From NCBI RefSeq assembly GCF_003627955.1, contig NZ_RBWS01000018.1, forward strand, positions 1-64,000: a stretch of DNA of 64,000 bases. Reading direction: 5' to 3'. The DNA comes from Sphingobacterium puteale. Lineage in GTDB: Bacteria > Bacteroidota > Bacteroidia > Sphingobacteriales > Sphingobacteriaceae. A program made the position numbers and the translations under genes. The stretch's first letter is position 1. Every line of letters starts with the position of its first letter. This document shows positions 47,595 to 56,925 of the stretch, one piece after another. The notes under the pieces were generated by a model. That model saw nothing but the letters and a program-made list of their open reading frames with translations, was not told the origin of the DNA and made no database searches.

Positions 47595-50500
47595 TTAATT
47601 TTTTTGGATTAATGCCTTAAGTTCTTTGCCATCGATCTCGATGGTCTCTCCTTCAGTTAGTGAATCTTCAAATACCAATGAATCGGCTAGAATTTCGGTG
47701 CAAATATACGATAAATTTTCTTTCGCAGCATTGACTACTTCTGAGGTAGCTGTTAACTTTACGTTAATTCTATCCGTCACTTCAAGCCCTTTTTCCTTCC
47801 GTAGATTTTGTAGACGGTTGATCAATTCTCTTGATAAACCTTCTTTCTTCAATTCTTCGGTGATATGGACATCCAATGCTACGGTCAATTTACCTAGATT
47901 GGCAACCTGCCATCCTTCCACATCCTCTGCTATAATTTCTACATCGCTCAATAGAATAGTATATGGTGTGCCAGCTAAGGCCAATTCACCAGTTGATTCC
48001 AAGGTACTGATCTGTTCTATAGTCAACGATTGGATAGCTGAAGAGACTAACTTCATATCCTTACCAACTTTCGCGCCAAGAGCTTTGAAGTTTGGTTTTA
48101 TTTTTTTCTTGATAATACCTGTTGTATCCGTAATGAACTCAATATCTTTGATATTAGTTTCCGAAAGTATCAAATCTTTTACTTTTTCTACTTTCTCCTG
48201 GAAAGCACTGTCCAGTACTGGGACGAGGATTTTGTTCAATGGCTGACGCACATTGATCGACGTTTTTTTACGCAATGAAAGTGTCAAAGAGGAGATGTCT
48301 TGTGCCAGGGCCATACGTTCTTCCAGATCTTTGTCTACCAAGTTTTCATTGTATACCGGGAAGTTCGCCAAGTGTACAGAATCAACTTGCTCTTTATTTG
48401 TTGCAGTATTCAAATCCAGGAACAGTCTATCCGAGAAAAATGGCGATATCGGTGACATTAATTTCGCAATGGTATCCAAGCAAGTATATAATGTCTGATA
48501 GGCAGAAATTTTATCTTCTGTATATTCTCCCTTCCAGAAGCGTCGGCGGCACAAACGGACGTACCAGTTACTCAGGTGTTCGTCCACAAAATTTTGGATT
48601 GCACGAGCCGCTTTTGTCGGTTCGTAATCCGCTAGATATTCATCCACTTCTTTCGTTAGTGAATTGAGTAATGAGATGATCCAACGATCGATTTCAGGAC
48701 GGTTTTCCAATGCAATATCTGGTTCTGCGTAGGAGAACTTGTCTATATTGGCATAAAGTGCAAAAAATGCATAGGTATTGTATAGCGTGCCGAAAAATTT
48801 ACGACGTACCTCATCCAATCCCTCCATGTTGAATTTTAGGTTATCCCAAGGAGCTGCATTACTGATCATATACCAACGAGTAGCATCGGCACTGTATTGA
48901 TCTATTGTTGAAAATGGATCAACGCCATTACCTAGACGTTTGGACATCTTATTTCCGTTCTTATCCAATACCAGACCGTTGGAAACCACGTTTTTAAAAG
49001 AAACTGATTTATACATCATCGTGGAGATCGCATGTAGCGTAAAGAACCAGCCACGAGTCTGGTCAACACCTTCCGCAATGAAGTCTGCCGGATATGCATG
49101 ATTGAATCCGTCTTTAAAAGGAAACTCTTCACCTTTTGCCAATTTCTCATGATCCAATCCCCATTGGGCATAAGGCATTGCACCTGAGTCGAACCATACA
49201 TCGATTAAGTCAGGCTCACGGAATAATTTTTGACCGGCATCAGAAACAAGAACGATATCGTCCACATATGGACGGTGTAAATCCAGCTTTTCTGTATCAA
49301 ATTTATCCAGGTAAGCCTGGTTTTTCGCTTTCTCATCTGCCGATAGGACATCCGAAGTCAGTGAAGCCTCCAACAAAGATTTTAACTCCGGTAACGAACC
49401 GATACAAACCTCTTCATTCTCATCTTCCGAACGCCAGATAGGAAGAGGAGTCCCCCAGTAGCGTGAGCGTGAAAGGTTCCAGTCTACCAGGTTTTCCAGC
49501 CAGTTTCCAAAGCGTCCTGTTCCGGTAGCTTCAGGTTTCCAATTGATTGTTTTATTTAAAGCAACCAAGTCCTCTTTTACGGCAGTTGTACGGATAAACC
49601 AGCTATCCAATGGATAGTATAAAACCGGTTTGTCAGTACGCCAGCAGTGTGGGTAGGTGTGCTCGTATTTCTTAACATCAAAGGCTTTATTGTCCTCCTT
49701 AAGTTTGATCGAGATCAATACGTCTGTAGGTTTGAAATCTTCTTTCGCACGCTCATCAGCACTGTAGTATTCTTCTTTTACAAATCGTCCTGCAAAATCC
49801 GTGATTTCATTGACGAAACGGCCTGTACGGTCTACTGTAGGAACATCTTTTCCATTTTCGTCTTTTACCAAAATACCCGGAACACCATGTTCTTTCGCTA
49901 CCCGGAAGTCATCTGCACCATAAGTAGGCGCAGCATGCACGATACCCGTACCATCTTCGGTGGTCACAAAGTCACCGGGGATGACGCGAAAAGCATTTTC
50001 CTGTAGATCTTCATTGGTGATATAAGGCAGCAACTGTTCATAGCGCAAGCCTACAAGTTCTTCGCCCACAAATTCAGCCGCAAGTTCCCAAGGGATTACT
50101 TTATCGCCCAATTTGTAGTCTTGGAAAGAGGCATTTTCACCTTCAGCTTTAAAGTGTTTACTGATCAGATCTTTCGCTAATACAACAGATACCGGTGCAC
50201 CCGTATATTTATTGAACGTTCTGATTTTGACATAGTTTATTTTCTTGCCAACAACCAAAGCTGTATTGGAAGGTAAGGTCCAAGGTGTAGTTGTCCAGGC
50301 GATAAATGCAACATCTTCGGCTTCATCATCCACTAATTTTTCAATAGCTGGATGCAGCTGGCTTTTGATCAATCGGAATTCAGCAACAATGGTTGTATCC
50401 TTCACATCTTTATACGTGCCCGGCTGATTAAGCTCATGTGAACTCAAACCTGTACCCGCAGCAGGTGAATAAGGTTGAATGGTGTAACCTTTGTATAATA

Positions 50501-51008
50501 AACCCTTTTTGTAAAGTTCTTTTAACAAATACCATAAGGTTTCGATGTATTCGTTTTTATAGGTGATGTAAGGATGTTCAAGATCAACCCAATAGCCCAT
50601 TTTGTTGGTTAGGTCATTCCATACATCCGTGTATTTCATTACTTCCTTGCGGCAAGCGTCGTTATATTCTTCTACGGTAATCTTTTTGCCAATATCCTCC
50701 TTAGTAATACCAAGGGCTTTCTCGACAGCAAGCTCAATCGGGAGACCATGGGTATCCCAACCTCCTTTTCGTTTCACCTGATAGCCTTTCAATGTCTTGT
50801 AACGACAGAAAATATCCTTAATCGTACGAGCCATCACGTGATGGATTCCAGGCATTCCATTTGCAGAAGGTGGCCCCTCAAAAAATGTATATGACTTGCT
50901 CTCAGGGCGATTATTGATACTTTTTTCGAATATTTTTTCCTGTTCCCAACGGGTCAAAATCTCTTTACCAATCTCCGGTAAATTTAACTGCTTATATTCT
51001 TTGTACAT
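47595..51008 (-). CDS. ileS: Isoleucyl-tRNA synthetase
   Basis: The 1137-residue class I synthetase attaches Ile to tRNA-Ile. Visible are the HIGH-type signature in GPPSANGMPGIHHVMART, the CP1 editing domain (about 190-400, with TWTTPWTLPSN), the KMSKR loop in NKMSKRLGNGVDP, the anticodon-binding helical domain (WYVRLCRRRFWKGE), and a long C-terminal region. Length is at the upper end of the family, in line with the larger type-2 IleS. It leads the transcript with the DksA-like gene and, perhaps, lspA. Confidence 0.97.
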   Translation of the reverse strand: MYKEYKQLNLPEIGKEILTRWEQEKIFEKSINNRPESKSYTFFEGPPSANGMPGIHHVMARTIKDIFCRYKTLKGYQVKRKGGWDTHGLPIELAVEKALGITKEDIGKKITVEEYNDACRKEVMKYTDVWNDLTNKMGYWVDLEHPYITYKNEYIETLWYLLKELYKKGLLYKGYTIQPYSPAAGTGLSSHELNQPGTYKDVKDTTIVAEFRLIKSQLHPAIEKLVDDEAEDVAFIAWTTTPWTLPSNTALVVGKKINYVKIRTFNKYTGAPVSVVLAKDLISKHFKAEGENASFQDYKLGDKVIPWELAAEFVGEELVGLRYEQLLPYITNEDLQENAFRVIPGDFVTTEDGTGIVHAAPTYGADDFRVAKEHGVPGILVKDENGKDVPTVDRTGRFVNEITDFAGRFVKEEYYSADERAKEDFKPTDVLISIKLKEDNKAFDVKKYEHTYPHCWRTDKPVLYYPLDSWFIRTTAVKEDLVALNKTINWKPEATGTGRFGNWLENLVDWNLSRSRYWGTPLPIWRSEDENEEVCIGSLPELKSLLEASLTSDVLSADEKAKNQAYLDKFDTEKLDLHRPYVDDIVLVSDAGQKLFREPDLIDVWFDSGAMPYAQWGLDHEKLAKGEEFPFKDGFNHAYPADFIAEGVDQTRGWFFTLHAISTMMYKSVSFKNVVSNGLVLDKNGNKMSKRLGNGVDPFSTIDQYSADATRWYMISNAAPWDNLKFNMEGLDEVRRKFFGTLYNTYAFFALYANIDKFSYAEPDIALENRPEIDRWIISLLNSLTKEVDEYLADYEPTKAARAIQNFVDEHLSNWYVRLCRRRFWKGEYTEDKISAYQTLYTCLDTIAKLMSPISPFFSDRLFLDLNTATNKEQVDSVHLANFPVYNENLVDKDLEERMALAQDISSLTLSLRKKTSINVRQPLNKILVPVLDSAFQEKVEKVKDLILSETNIKDIEFITDTTGIIKKKIKPNFKALGAKVGKDMKLVSSAIQSLTIEQISTLESTGELALAGTPYTILLSDVEIIAEDVEGWQVANLGKLTVALDVHITEELKKEGLSRELINRLQNLRKEKGLEVTDRINVKLTATSEVVNAAKENLSYICTEILADSLVFEDSLTEGETIEIDGKELKALIQKN

Positions 51009-51268
51009 CAGACTGTTGTATGCTTCTTTTCTAAAGGTCGCTAATTTAGTGAATTATGATGGAAAAAGAAAGAGGCCTTTGTTGCTGTAATATCATTATA
51101 TAAAGGACTCAATATTTTCAAAAATATTGCCAAGGGGTAAGAATGGAGTATTACGCGAGAATGCTCCGCGCTGAGATCGAGTTAAACGCTGAGAAACCGC
51201 TAAATTGTTGTGGGAACGGGCGAATAAAAGAACACCGAAAATAGATCCACATCTATCTAGAAAGCTAA
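51009..51268. other. Intergenic region upstream of ileS
   Basis: It holds a 9-bp perfect AT-rich inverted repeat (CAATATTTT/AAAATATTG, 51110-51129) and a GGAGTATT/AATGCTCC stem (51145-51167, one G.U). No open frame or known riboswitch was recognised. Either hairpin could belong to an ileS leader. Confidence 0.35.
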
Positions 51269-51307
51269 AATAAAAGCGGGATTGCTACTGGCAATCCCGC
51301 TTTTATT
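51269..51307 (-). terminator. Terminator of the IscA-type gene
   Basis: AATAAAAGCGGGATTGC pairs with GCAATCCCGCTTTTATT (17 bp perfect) around a 5-nt loop. Confidence 0.9.
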
Positions 51308-51328
51308 GAAATATGTATAGATTTCAAC

Positions 51329-51679
51329 TTATGCTGAAAAACTGCTTCCACACCCACAGGTGCTTGTCGCATTTGGGTTATTGAAAGTAAAGCCTCTCGC
51401 ATCAAGTCCTGATTTGAAATCAATTTCCATGCCTGCAAGATATAGGCCGTGGGCTTTGTTCATAAATATGCGGATGCCTTCAATTTCGTACTCGTTGTCT
51501 CCATCTTTTTTCTGGTCAAAGCCCAGGATATAACTCATACCCGAACAACCACCGCCTTCTACACCAACACGTAAACCAAAATCATCAGAGATTTCTTGCT
51601 GATCCTTTAATTTATTGAGTTCCTTGATTGCTCCTTGCGTTAAGGTAACGGGAGCAATTGCTGTATGTTCTGTGCTCAT
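51329..51679 (-). CDS. A-type iron-sulfur cluster carrier (IscA/ErpA family)
   Basis: The 116-residue protein has the three conserved cysteines, one in VEGGCSGMSY and two in STCGCGSSF. It receives and delivers Fe-S clusters to apo-proteins in the cytoplasm. It is monocistronic. The paralogue type (IscA, SufA or ErpA) cannot be decided here because no other isc/suf gene is nearby. Confidence 0.92.
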   Translation of the reverse strand: MSTEHTAIAPVTLTQGAIKELNKLKDQQEISDDFGLRVGVEGGGCSGMSYILGFDQKKDGDNEYEIEGIRIFMNKAHGLYLAGMEIDFKSGLDARGFTFNNPNATSTCGCGSSFSA

Positions 51680-51882
51680 TTTGATATTGTTTTAGCCAAT
51701 TCTTAAGCAAAAATACATATTTTAAGTCGCAAATTGTCTGTATTGCATTTTTTGACATTTACAAAACATTCAATTTTTGGGGAGAGGAACGCTTGAATTA
51801 ATATTTAAAAAGATCGTATGGGAATTAGGTAATTCGCATAAATAAGGCTGTTTTCCTAAGAATATTTAATAAAATATGGCTG

Positions 51883-51917
51883 TTTGTCGATATTCTTTAT
51901 GGAATATGCTATCTTTG
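51883..51917 (+). promoter_or_regulatory. Candidate promoter of glyA
   Basis: TTTG (51883-51886), 23 bp, then TATCTTTG (51910-51917), an exact -7 element, 46 nt upstream of the start codon. Confidence 0.6.
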
Positions 51918-51963
51918 AGGCATTAAAATAAAAACAAAATTTACTTTACAACATTTAAAAACA

Positions 51964-53235
51964 ATGGAAAGAGATCAAGCCATTTTTAATTTAATAGCTG
52001 ATGAGCTTAAACGCCAAGAAGAAGGTATTGAATTAATTGCTTCGGAAAACTTTGTTTCAAAACAAGTGATGGAAGCTGCTGGTTCAGTGTTGACAAATAA
52101 ATATGCAGAAGGCCTCCCAGGAAAACGTTACTATGGAGGTTGTGAAGTTGTGGATGAGATTGAAACCATCGCTATTGACCGTGCGAAACAATTGTTCGGC
52201 GCAGAATGGGTAAATGTTCAGCCTCACTCTGGTGCACAGGCAAATGCTGCTGTTTTTTTGGCGACAATCAAGCCCGGCGATAAAATTTTAGGTCTTGATT
52301 TATCGCACGGTGGACACTTGACTCATGGATCACCGGCAAATCTTTCTGGTAAGATCTATCAACCATTATTTTATGGTGTAAAAGAAGATACAGGTTTGAT
52401 TGATTACGAGCAATTGGAGGAGACTGCTCTTCGTGAAAAGCCAAAAATGATCATCTGTGGTGCTTCGGCTTATTCACGTGATTGGGATTATGCCCGTATC
52501 CGTAAAGTTGCTGATGAAATCGGTGCGATTGTTTTGGCAGATATTTCCCACCCTGCAGGTCTGATCGCTCGTGGTTTATTGAATGATCCACTTCCTCATT
52601 GTCATATTGTGACAACAACTACACATAAGACATTACGTGGCCCACGTGGCGGTATGATTATGGTAGGTAAGGATTTTGAAAATCCTTGGGGTATCAAAAC
52701 GCCTAAAGGCGAGACCCGTACAATAACGCAATTGTTGGATCTTGCTGTTTTCCCAGGTACGCAAGGTGGTCCTTTGGAACATACCATTGCTGCAAAAGCA
52801 ATTGCTTACGGTGAAGCGCTATCCGATGATTATATGGAGTATATTGTTCAGGTGAAGAAAAATGCGGCTGCATTGGCGAAGTACTTCGTTGATAAAGATT
52901 ATAAAATTATCTCTGGCGGTACAGATAATCACTTGATGTTGGTTGACTTGCGCAACAAAGATATTTCAGGTAAAGAAGCAGAAGCAGTATTGGGCAAAGC
53001 GGGTATCACAACCAACAAAAACATGGTTCCTTTTGATACACGTTCACCTTTTGTGACTTCAGGAGTACGTTTTGGCACTGCAGCAATCACGACACGGGGC
53101 ATCAAAGAAAATGAAATTGTTCAAATCGGAGAATTGATTGACGAAGCATTGCGAAATGCATCGAACGATGCCGAATTGGATAAAATTCATGGTAAGGTGA
53201 AAGCCATGATGGCCGAGTTTCCATTGTATAAATAA
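51964..53235 (+). CDS. glyA: Serine hydroxymethyltransferase
   Basis: The 423-residue PLP enzyme interconverts serine and glycine with tetrahydrofolate and supplies one-carbon units. IELIASENFVSKQV, the YAEGLPGKRYYGG motif, the PLP lysine in TTTTHKTLRGPRGG, and the FVTSGVRFGTAAITTRG folate region are all present. It is monocistronic, with its own promoter and terminator. Confidence 0.98.
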   Translation: MERDQAIFNLIADELKRQEEGIELIASENFVSKQVMEAAGSVLTNKYAEGLPGKRYYGGCEVVDEIETIAIDRAKQLFGAEWVNVQPHSGAQANAAVFLATIKPGDKILGLDLSHGGHLTHGSPANLSGKIYQPLFYGVKEDTGLIDYEQLEETALREKPKMIICGASAYSRDWDYARIRKVADEIGAIVLADISHPAGLIARGLLNDPLPHCHIVTTTTHKTLRGPRGGMIMVGKDFENPWGIKTPKGETRTITQLLDLAVFPGTQGGPLEHTIAAKAIAYGEALSDDYMEYIVQVKKNAAALAKYFVDKDYKIISGGTDNHLMLVDLRNKDISGKEAEAVLGKAGITTNKNMVPFDTRSPFVTSGVRFGTAAITTRGIKENEIVQIGELIDEALRNASNDAELDKIHGKVKAMMAEFPLYK

Positions 53236-53254
53236 GACGACTGCCTCGCTATAC

Positions 53255-53288
53255 AATAGCGGAATCACTCCAGGGTGGTTCCGCTATT
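53255..53288 (+). terminator. Terminator of glyA
   Basis: AATAGCGGAATCAC pairs with GTGGTTCCGCTATT (one mismatch) around a 6-nt loop, followed by TTTTCG. Confidence 0.85.
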
Positions 53289-53469
53289 TTTCGTTTTGGA
53301 CCTAAGCTACATTTGCAACTCCCGGCTCTGCCTATGTTCGTTCCCTTCTTTTAAGATGTCATGTTCGAGGCAGTATGGACTGCGAAACCGGTTTATAATT
53401 CCCTGTTGGAAATTAGGAGACAACTTTTGGAATAATAGGCGTTTTATACTAATTAAAACAACGAACTAA

Positions 53470-53602
53470 CAGAGGCTTGATACGCTTTCATCCAATGGGG
53501 GCCGGACCAGGTTCTTGTAAGCTCCCTGTTATCTGTCAATTTGGGTCAGCGTGATTCATCGGATAAGTCGAAGCAGACCTAAGTATGTCAGGTGCTTTTT
53601 TT
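53470..53602 (+). ncRNA. Candidate structured small RNA
   Basis: This stretch lies between two terminators, has no open frame, and shows long-range pairing. GCTTTCATCC (53484-53493) pairs with GGAT plus GAAGC (53561-53574). An inner CAGG/CCTG hairpin (53508-53528) and an outer GATAC/GTAT pairing are also possible. The end is marked by a T7 terminator at 53572-53602, which competes with the outer stem. The long bulged-hairpin shape would suit a 6S-type RNA, but I do not recognise a family; the 5' end is not defined. Confidence 0.4.
53572..53602 (+). terminator. Intrinsic terminator with no upstream protein gene
   Basis: AGCAGACCT pairs with AGGTGCT (GA bulge) around a 9-nt loop, followed by seven T. 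Its presence 280 bp after the glyA terminator implies another transcript between them. Confidence 0.65.
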
Positions 53603-53809
53603 GTAAAAGGAAGGAAGTTTTTAATTTTTAAAATGTTAAAAAGTCTTAAAATAAAATGTAAAAATTTGATTACTCAATAATTTTACGGTACTTTGAGATA
53701 GTATTAATTGATTGTTTTACAATAAGAAAGGAACACTATACGCTAAACATTTACATTTTACAACAGAACTGATAATTTAATTGCGAACTGCTAAAAAAGT
53801 AAGTGACGT

Positions 53810-54400
53810 ATGAGACTTTTGAAAAGTAAGAGTGATCAAGAATTGATCCAAATGTATGTCGGTGGCCAGGAGTCTGGCCTAGAGGCATTGTTGAATCGAT
53901 ATAAATCGAAGATTTACACCTCTATATATATGAAAGTAAAAGACGAATATCTTGCTGAAGATATTTTCCAGGAGACTTTCATTAAAATCATCAATACCTT
54001 AAAATCGGGCAAATACAACGAAGAGGGGAAATTTTTGCCTTGGGCGATCCGTATTGCGCATAATATGATCGTTGACTTTTTCAGGAAAGCCAAACGGGCT
54101 CCCAATATTGTAAATGCAGATGGTTTTGATATTTTTGAAGTGTTGGAGTTCAGTGATGAAAGCGCTGAGTCTAAAATGCTGAAACAACAGGTCGATGTCG
54201 ATTTAAAGAAAATGATACAGAAACTACCTGATGATCAGAAAGAGGTTTTGATTATGCGTCATTTTTGTGATATGAGCTTTAAGGATATTGCCGAGATAAC
54301 AGAGGTGAGTATCAATACTGCGTTAGGAAGAATGCGCTATGCTTTGAGCAATCTTCGTAAAATGATTGAAGGCTCTGATTTAGTCTTTCAGATGGGATAG
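53810..54400 (+). CDS. ECF-type RNA polymerase sigma factor
   Basis: The 196-residue protein has sigma region 2 (LIQMYVGGQESGLEALLNRY, EDIFQETFIKII, LPWAIRIAHNMIVDFFRKAKR) and region 4 (IQKLPDDQKEVLIMRHFCDM, SFKDIAEITEVSINTALGRMRYAL). No anti-sigma gene lies next to it and there is no membrane segment, unlike the fused factor at 30097. It is read alone, with a terminator 37 nt downstream. Its regulon is unknown. Confidence 0.92.
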   Translation: MRLLKSKSDQELIQMYVGGQESGLEALLNRYKSKIYTSIYMKVKDEYLAEDIFQETFIKIINTLKSGKYNEEGKFLPWAIRIAHNMIVDFFRKAKRAPNIVNADGFDIFEVLEFSDESAESKMLKQQVDVDLKKMIQKLPDDQKEVLIMRHFCDMSFKDIAEITEVSINTALGRMRYALSNLRKMIEGSDLVFQMG

Positions 54401-54436
54401 TGGAAAAAATACTATAATGTAGAAAATAACAATAAC

Positions 54437-54462
54437 GGGGTGAGGTTTTCACCCCTTTTTTA
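54437..54462 (+). terminator. Terminator of the sigma-factor gene
   Basis: GGGGTGA pairs with TCACCCC around a 5-nt loop, then six T. Confidence 0.85.
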
Positions 54463-54628
54463 TGCAACAATGTCATGTCGGCATCAGAAGAATTTGTTCT
54501 TTTTGTCAGTTATAAGCTTTTTATTATCTTAGAAATTCATGTCTTAATCAATTTATGGGAATTGGAATAGGGTTTGATAGTCATTATAGAAACTATTAAA
54601 AGATAATAACGATAAAAATATAAAAGCT

Positions 54629-55324
54629 ATGTACTTGATTTTATTTATTGGAATAATGGTGGTAAGCCTGATTGTCCAGACACGATTTAAAAACAAATTT
54701 AAAAAGTATTCGGAGATGCCGTTGGGGAATGGGATGTCGGGTGCTGAGATTGCGCAAAAAATGCTCAACGATAACGGTATATATGATGTGAAAGTGATCT
54801 CCATTCCTGATCGCTTGGGCGACCATTATAATCCATCGGATAAAACGGTAAACCTGAGCCCTGAAGTGTATAGTGGTCGTAGTGTGGCGGCGGCGGCAGT
54901 AGCGGCGCATGAATGTGGTCACGCTGTTCAGCATGCAAAGGCTTACAAATGGTTGGGTTTCCGTTCGGCAATGGTACCTATGGTCAATGTGGCTTCCAAA
55001 CTGACCTCATGGGTGCTAATGCTCGGTGTGATGTTATTTGCATTTTCCAAAGGCGGTAATCCTTGGCTGCTGGCCGTAGGGGTAGGTGCTTTGGCTATTA
55101 CAACAATTTTTTCATTTATCACACTTCCGGTAGAATTCGATGCATCAGACCGGGCGCTAGCCTGGTTAAACCATGCCGGAGTTACCTATAACGGTGAGGA
55201 GCACGATGGTGCGAAGGATGCGTTGAAATGGGCTGCCATGACGTATGTAGTTGCTGCTTTGAGTGCCTTGGTAACACTTTTATACTATGCGTCGATGTTA
55301 TTTGGCGGGCGTAGGAGCGAGTAA
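54629..55324 (+). CDS. Membrane zinc metallopeptidase (YugP family)
   Basis: The 231-residue protein has an N-terminal membrane helix, the zinc site HECGHAVQH (His-Glu-x-x-His, about residues 89-97), two hydrophobic helices (about 125-170), a third zinc-ligand region in LPVEFDASDRALAWL, and a C-terminal helix. It belongs to the Zn_peptidase_2 group; the substrate is unknown. It is monocistronic. Confidence 0.92.
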   Translation: MYLILFIGIMVVSLIVQTRFKNKFKKYSEMPLGNGMSGAEIAQKMLNDNGIYDVKVISIPDRLGDHYNPSDKTVNLSPEVYSGRSVAAAAVAAHECGHAVQHAKAYKWLGFRSAMVPMVNVASKLTSWVLMLGVMLFAFSKGGNPWLLAVGVGALAITTIFSFITLPVEFDASDRALAWLNHAGVTYNGEEHDGAKDALKWAAMTYVVAALSALVTLLYYASMLFGGRRSE

Positions 55325-55348
55325 AGAACGATTTAACAACTTTAGGAT

Positions 55349-55387
55349 ATAAAAAATGCGATTATTTTTAATAGTCGCATTTTTTAT
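55349..55387 (+). terminator. Terminator of the metallopeptidase gene
   Basis: ATAAAAAATGCGATTATT pairs with AATAGTCGCATTTTTTAT with one G.U pair; it is nearly symmetrical. Confidence 0.85.
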
Positions 55388-55421
55388 AGGGTGTTAATGA
55401 GGTTACTACAGACTATTTTTT

Positions 55422-55429
55422 TAACTTTG
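55422..55429 (+). promoter_or_regulatory. TAACTTTG -7 element before ffh
   Basis: An exact TAnnTTTG match lies 29 nt upstream of the start codon. No clear -33 element was seen. Confidence 0.45.
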
Positions 55430-55458
55430 CTGTTTATATAGAATAAGACTCAGATTTT

Positions 55459-56799
55459 ATGTTTTCAAATCTTCAAGATAAGCTAGATAGAGCCTTTAAG
55501 GTATTAAAAGGGCAAGGCAGTATTACCGAAATTAACGTTGCTGAAACGATGAAAGAAATTCGCAAGGCATTGTTGGATGCCGACGTGAATTACAAGACTG
55601 CTAAAACTTTTACAGATGATGTTAGACAAAAAGCTTTAGGGCAGAACGTTTTAACAAGTATTTCTCCGGGTCAATTGTTGACTAAAATCATGAATGATGA
55701 GTTGACAGCATTGATGGGCGGATCTGTTACCGAGCTGGAGACTGGTAAAAATCCTACTGTTATTTTGATCGCGGGTCTGAACGGTGCCGGTAAAACAACT
55801 TTTTCCGGAAAGTTAGCCTTATACCTGAAAGATAAAAAGAACAAAAAGCCATTATTGGTCGCTGGTGACGTTTATCGTCCGGCCGCCATTGACCAATTGG
55901 AGGTACTCGCTGAGCAAGTTGGTGTACCTGTATATGTCAATAGAGAATCAACGGATCCGATTGCTATTGCCAAAGCAGGTGTTGAAGAGGCAAAACGCAA
56001 TGGCCATAATGTAGTCATTATTGATACCGCTGGTCGTTTGGCGATAGATGAGCCTTTGATGGTAGAGATCACTGCGGTTAAGGAAGCAACAAAACCGGAT
56101 GAGATCTTATTTGTAGTTGACTCGATGACGGGTCAGGATGCTGTCAATACAGCGAAGACATTCAACGATCGCCTTGATTTTACAGGTGTTGTATTGACCA
56201 AATTGGATGGTGATACACGCGGTGGTGCTGCGCTATCCATAAAATCCGTTGTCAATAAGCCAATTAAGTTTATCGGTACCGGAGAGAAGATGGATGCATT
56301 GGATGTTTTCTACCCCGATCGTATGGCATCCCGCATTTTGGGTATGGGTGACGTGGTATCTTTGGTAGAGCGTGCACAACAACAGTTTGACGAAAAGCAA
56401 GCTGCTGAACTTCAAAAGAAAATCCGTAAGAATAAATTTGATTTCAATGATTTCAAATCCCAGATCCAACAGATCAAAAAAATGGGTAATATGAAAGATT
56501 TGATGGGCATGATCCCCGGCGTAGGAAAGGCAATGAAAGATATTGAAGTCGATGACAATGCGTTCAAACCTATTGAAGCGATCATTGATTCGATGACTCC
56601 TTTTGAGCGTGAAAATCCGGATGTAATTGACCAAAAACGTCGTTTACGTATTGCCAAAGGTTCCGGAACAGACATTAATGAAGTAAACAAATTGTTGAAG
56701 CAATTTGGTGATATGCGAAAGGTGATGAAGCAAATGTCTAACCCGGCGATGGCCGCTAAGCTGATGCGCAATATGCCTAAAATGCCAGGAAAAATGTAA
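55459..56799 (+). CDS. ffh: Signal recognition particle protein Ffh
   Basis: The 446-residue SRP54 GTPase binds signal peptides of nascent membrane proteins with the 4.5S RNA. Domains: N (1-90), G with GLNGAGKTTFSGKLA, DTAGRLAIDEP and TKLDGDTRGGAA, and the methionine-rich M domain (about 300-446, with KMGNMKDLMGMIPG and RRLRIAKGSGTDINEVNKLL). It is monocistronic. Confidence 0.98.
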   Translation: MFSNLQDKLDRAFKVLKGQGSITEINVAETMKEIRKALLDADVNYKTAKTFTDDVRQKALGQNVLTSISPGQLLTKIMNDELTALMGGSVTELETGKNPTVILIAGLNGAGKTTFSGKLALYLKDKKNKKPLLVAGDVYRPAAIDQLEVLAEQVGVPVYVNRESTDPIAIAKAGVEEAKRNGHNVVIIDTAGRLAIDEPLMVEITAVKEATKPDEILFVVDSMTGQDAVNTAKTFNDRLDFTGVVLTKLDGDTRGGAALSIKSVVNKPIKFIGTGEKMDALDVFYPDRMASRILGMGDVVSLVERAQQQFDEKQAAELQKKIRKNKFDFNDFKSQIQQIKKMGNMKDLMGMIPGVGKAMKDIEVDDNAFKPIEAIIDSMTPFERENPDVIDQKRRLRIAKGSGTDINEVNKLLKQFGDMRKVMKQMSNPAMAAKLMRNMPKMPGKM

Positions 56800-56821
56800 T
56801 TTTAGTGTATAGTTATATCGT

Positions 56822-56851
56822 ATGGGGCATTGTAGGCATACAATGCCCCAT
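56822..56851 (+). terminator. Terminator of ffh
   Basis: ATGGGGCATTGTA pairs perfectly with TACAATGCCCCAT around a 4-nt loop, then seven T. Confidence 0.92.
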
Positions 56852-56925
56852 TTTTTTAATAAATAATTCGTAATTTCAAGTTCCTCGCTCGAGTAAACGA
56901 AATAATTGTTAAATTTGTAATTATT

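Larger units (their letters stand above)
53289..53809. other. 521-bp gap between glyA terminator and sigma factor
   Basis: It contains the candidate structured RNA and its terminator (53470-53602), then an AT-rich stretch likely to hold the sigma-factor promoter (TTTG at about 53665, TACTTTG at about 53690). No protein-coding frame is convincing. Confidence 0.5.

Noticed and set aside
51009..51268. T-box riboswitch upstream of ileS
   Set aside because: I saw neither the T-box core sequence nor a terminator stem next to the ileS start; only short AT-rich and G.U-containing hairpins are present.
53470..53602. Signal recognition particle RNA or tRNA in the glyA-sigma gap
   Set aside because: The conserved GGAAGGAAGCAG tip of SRP RNA and the GGTTCGA T-loop of tRNA are both absent.
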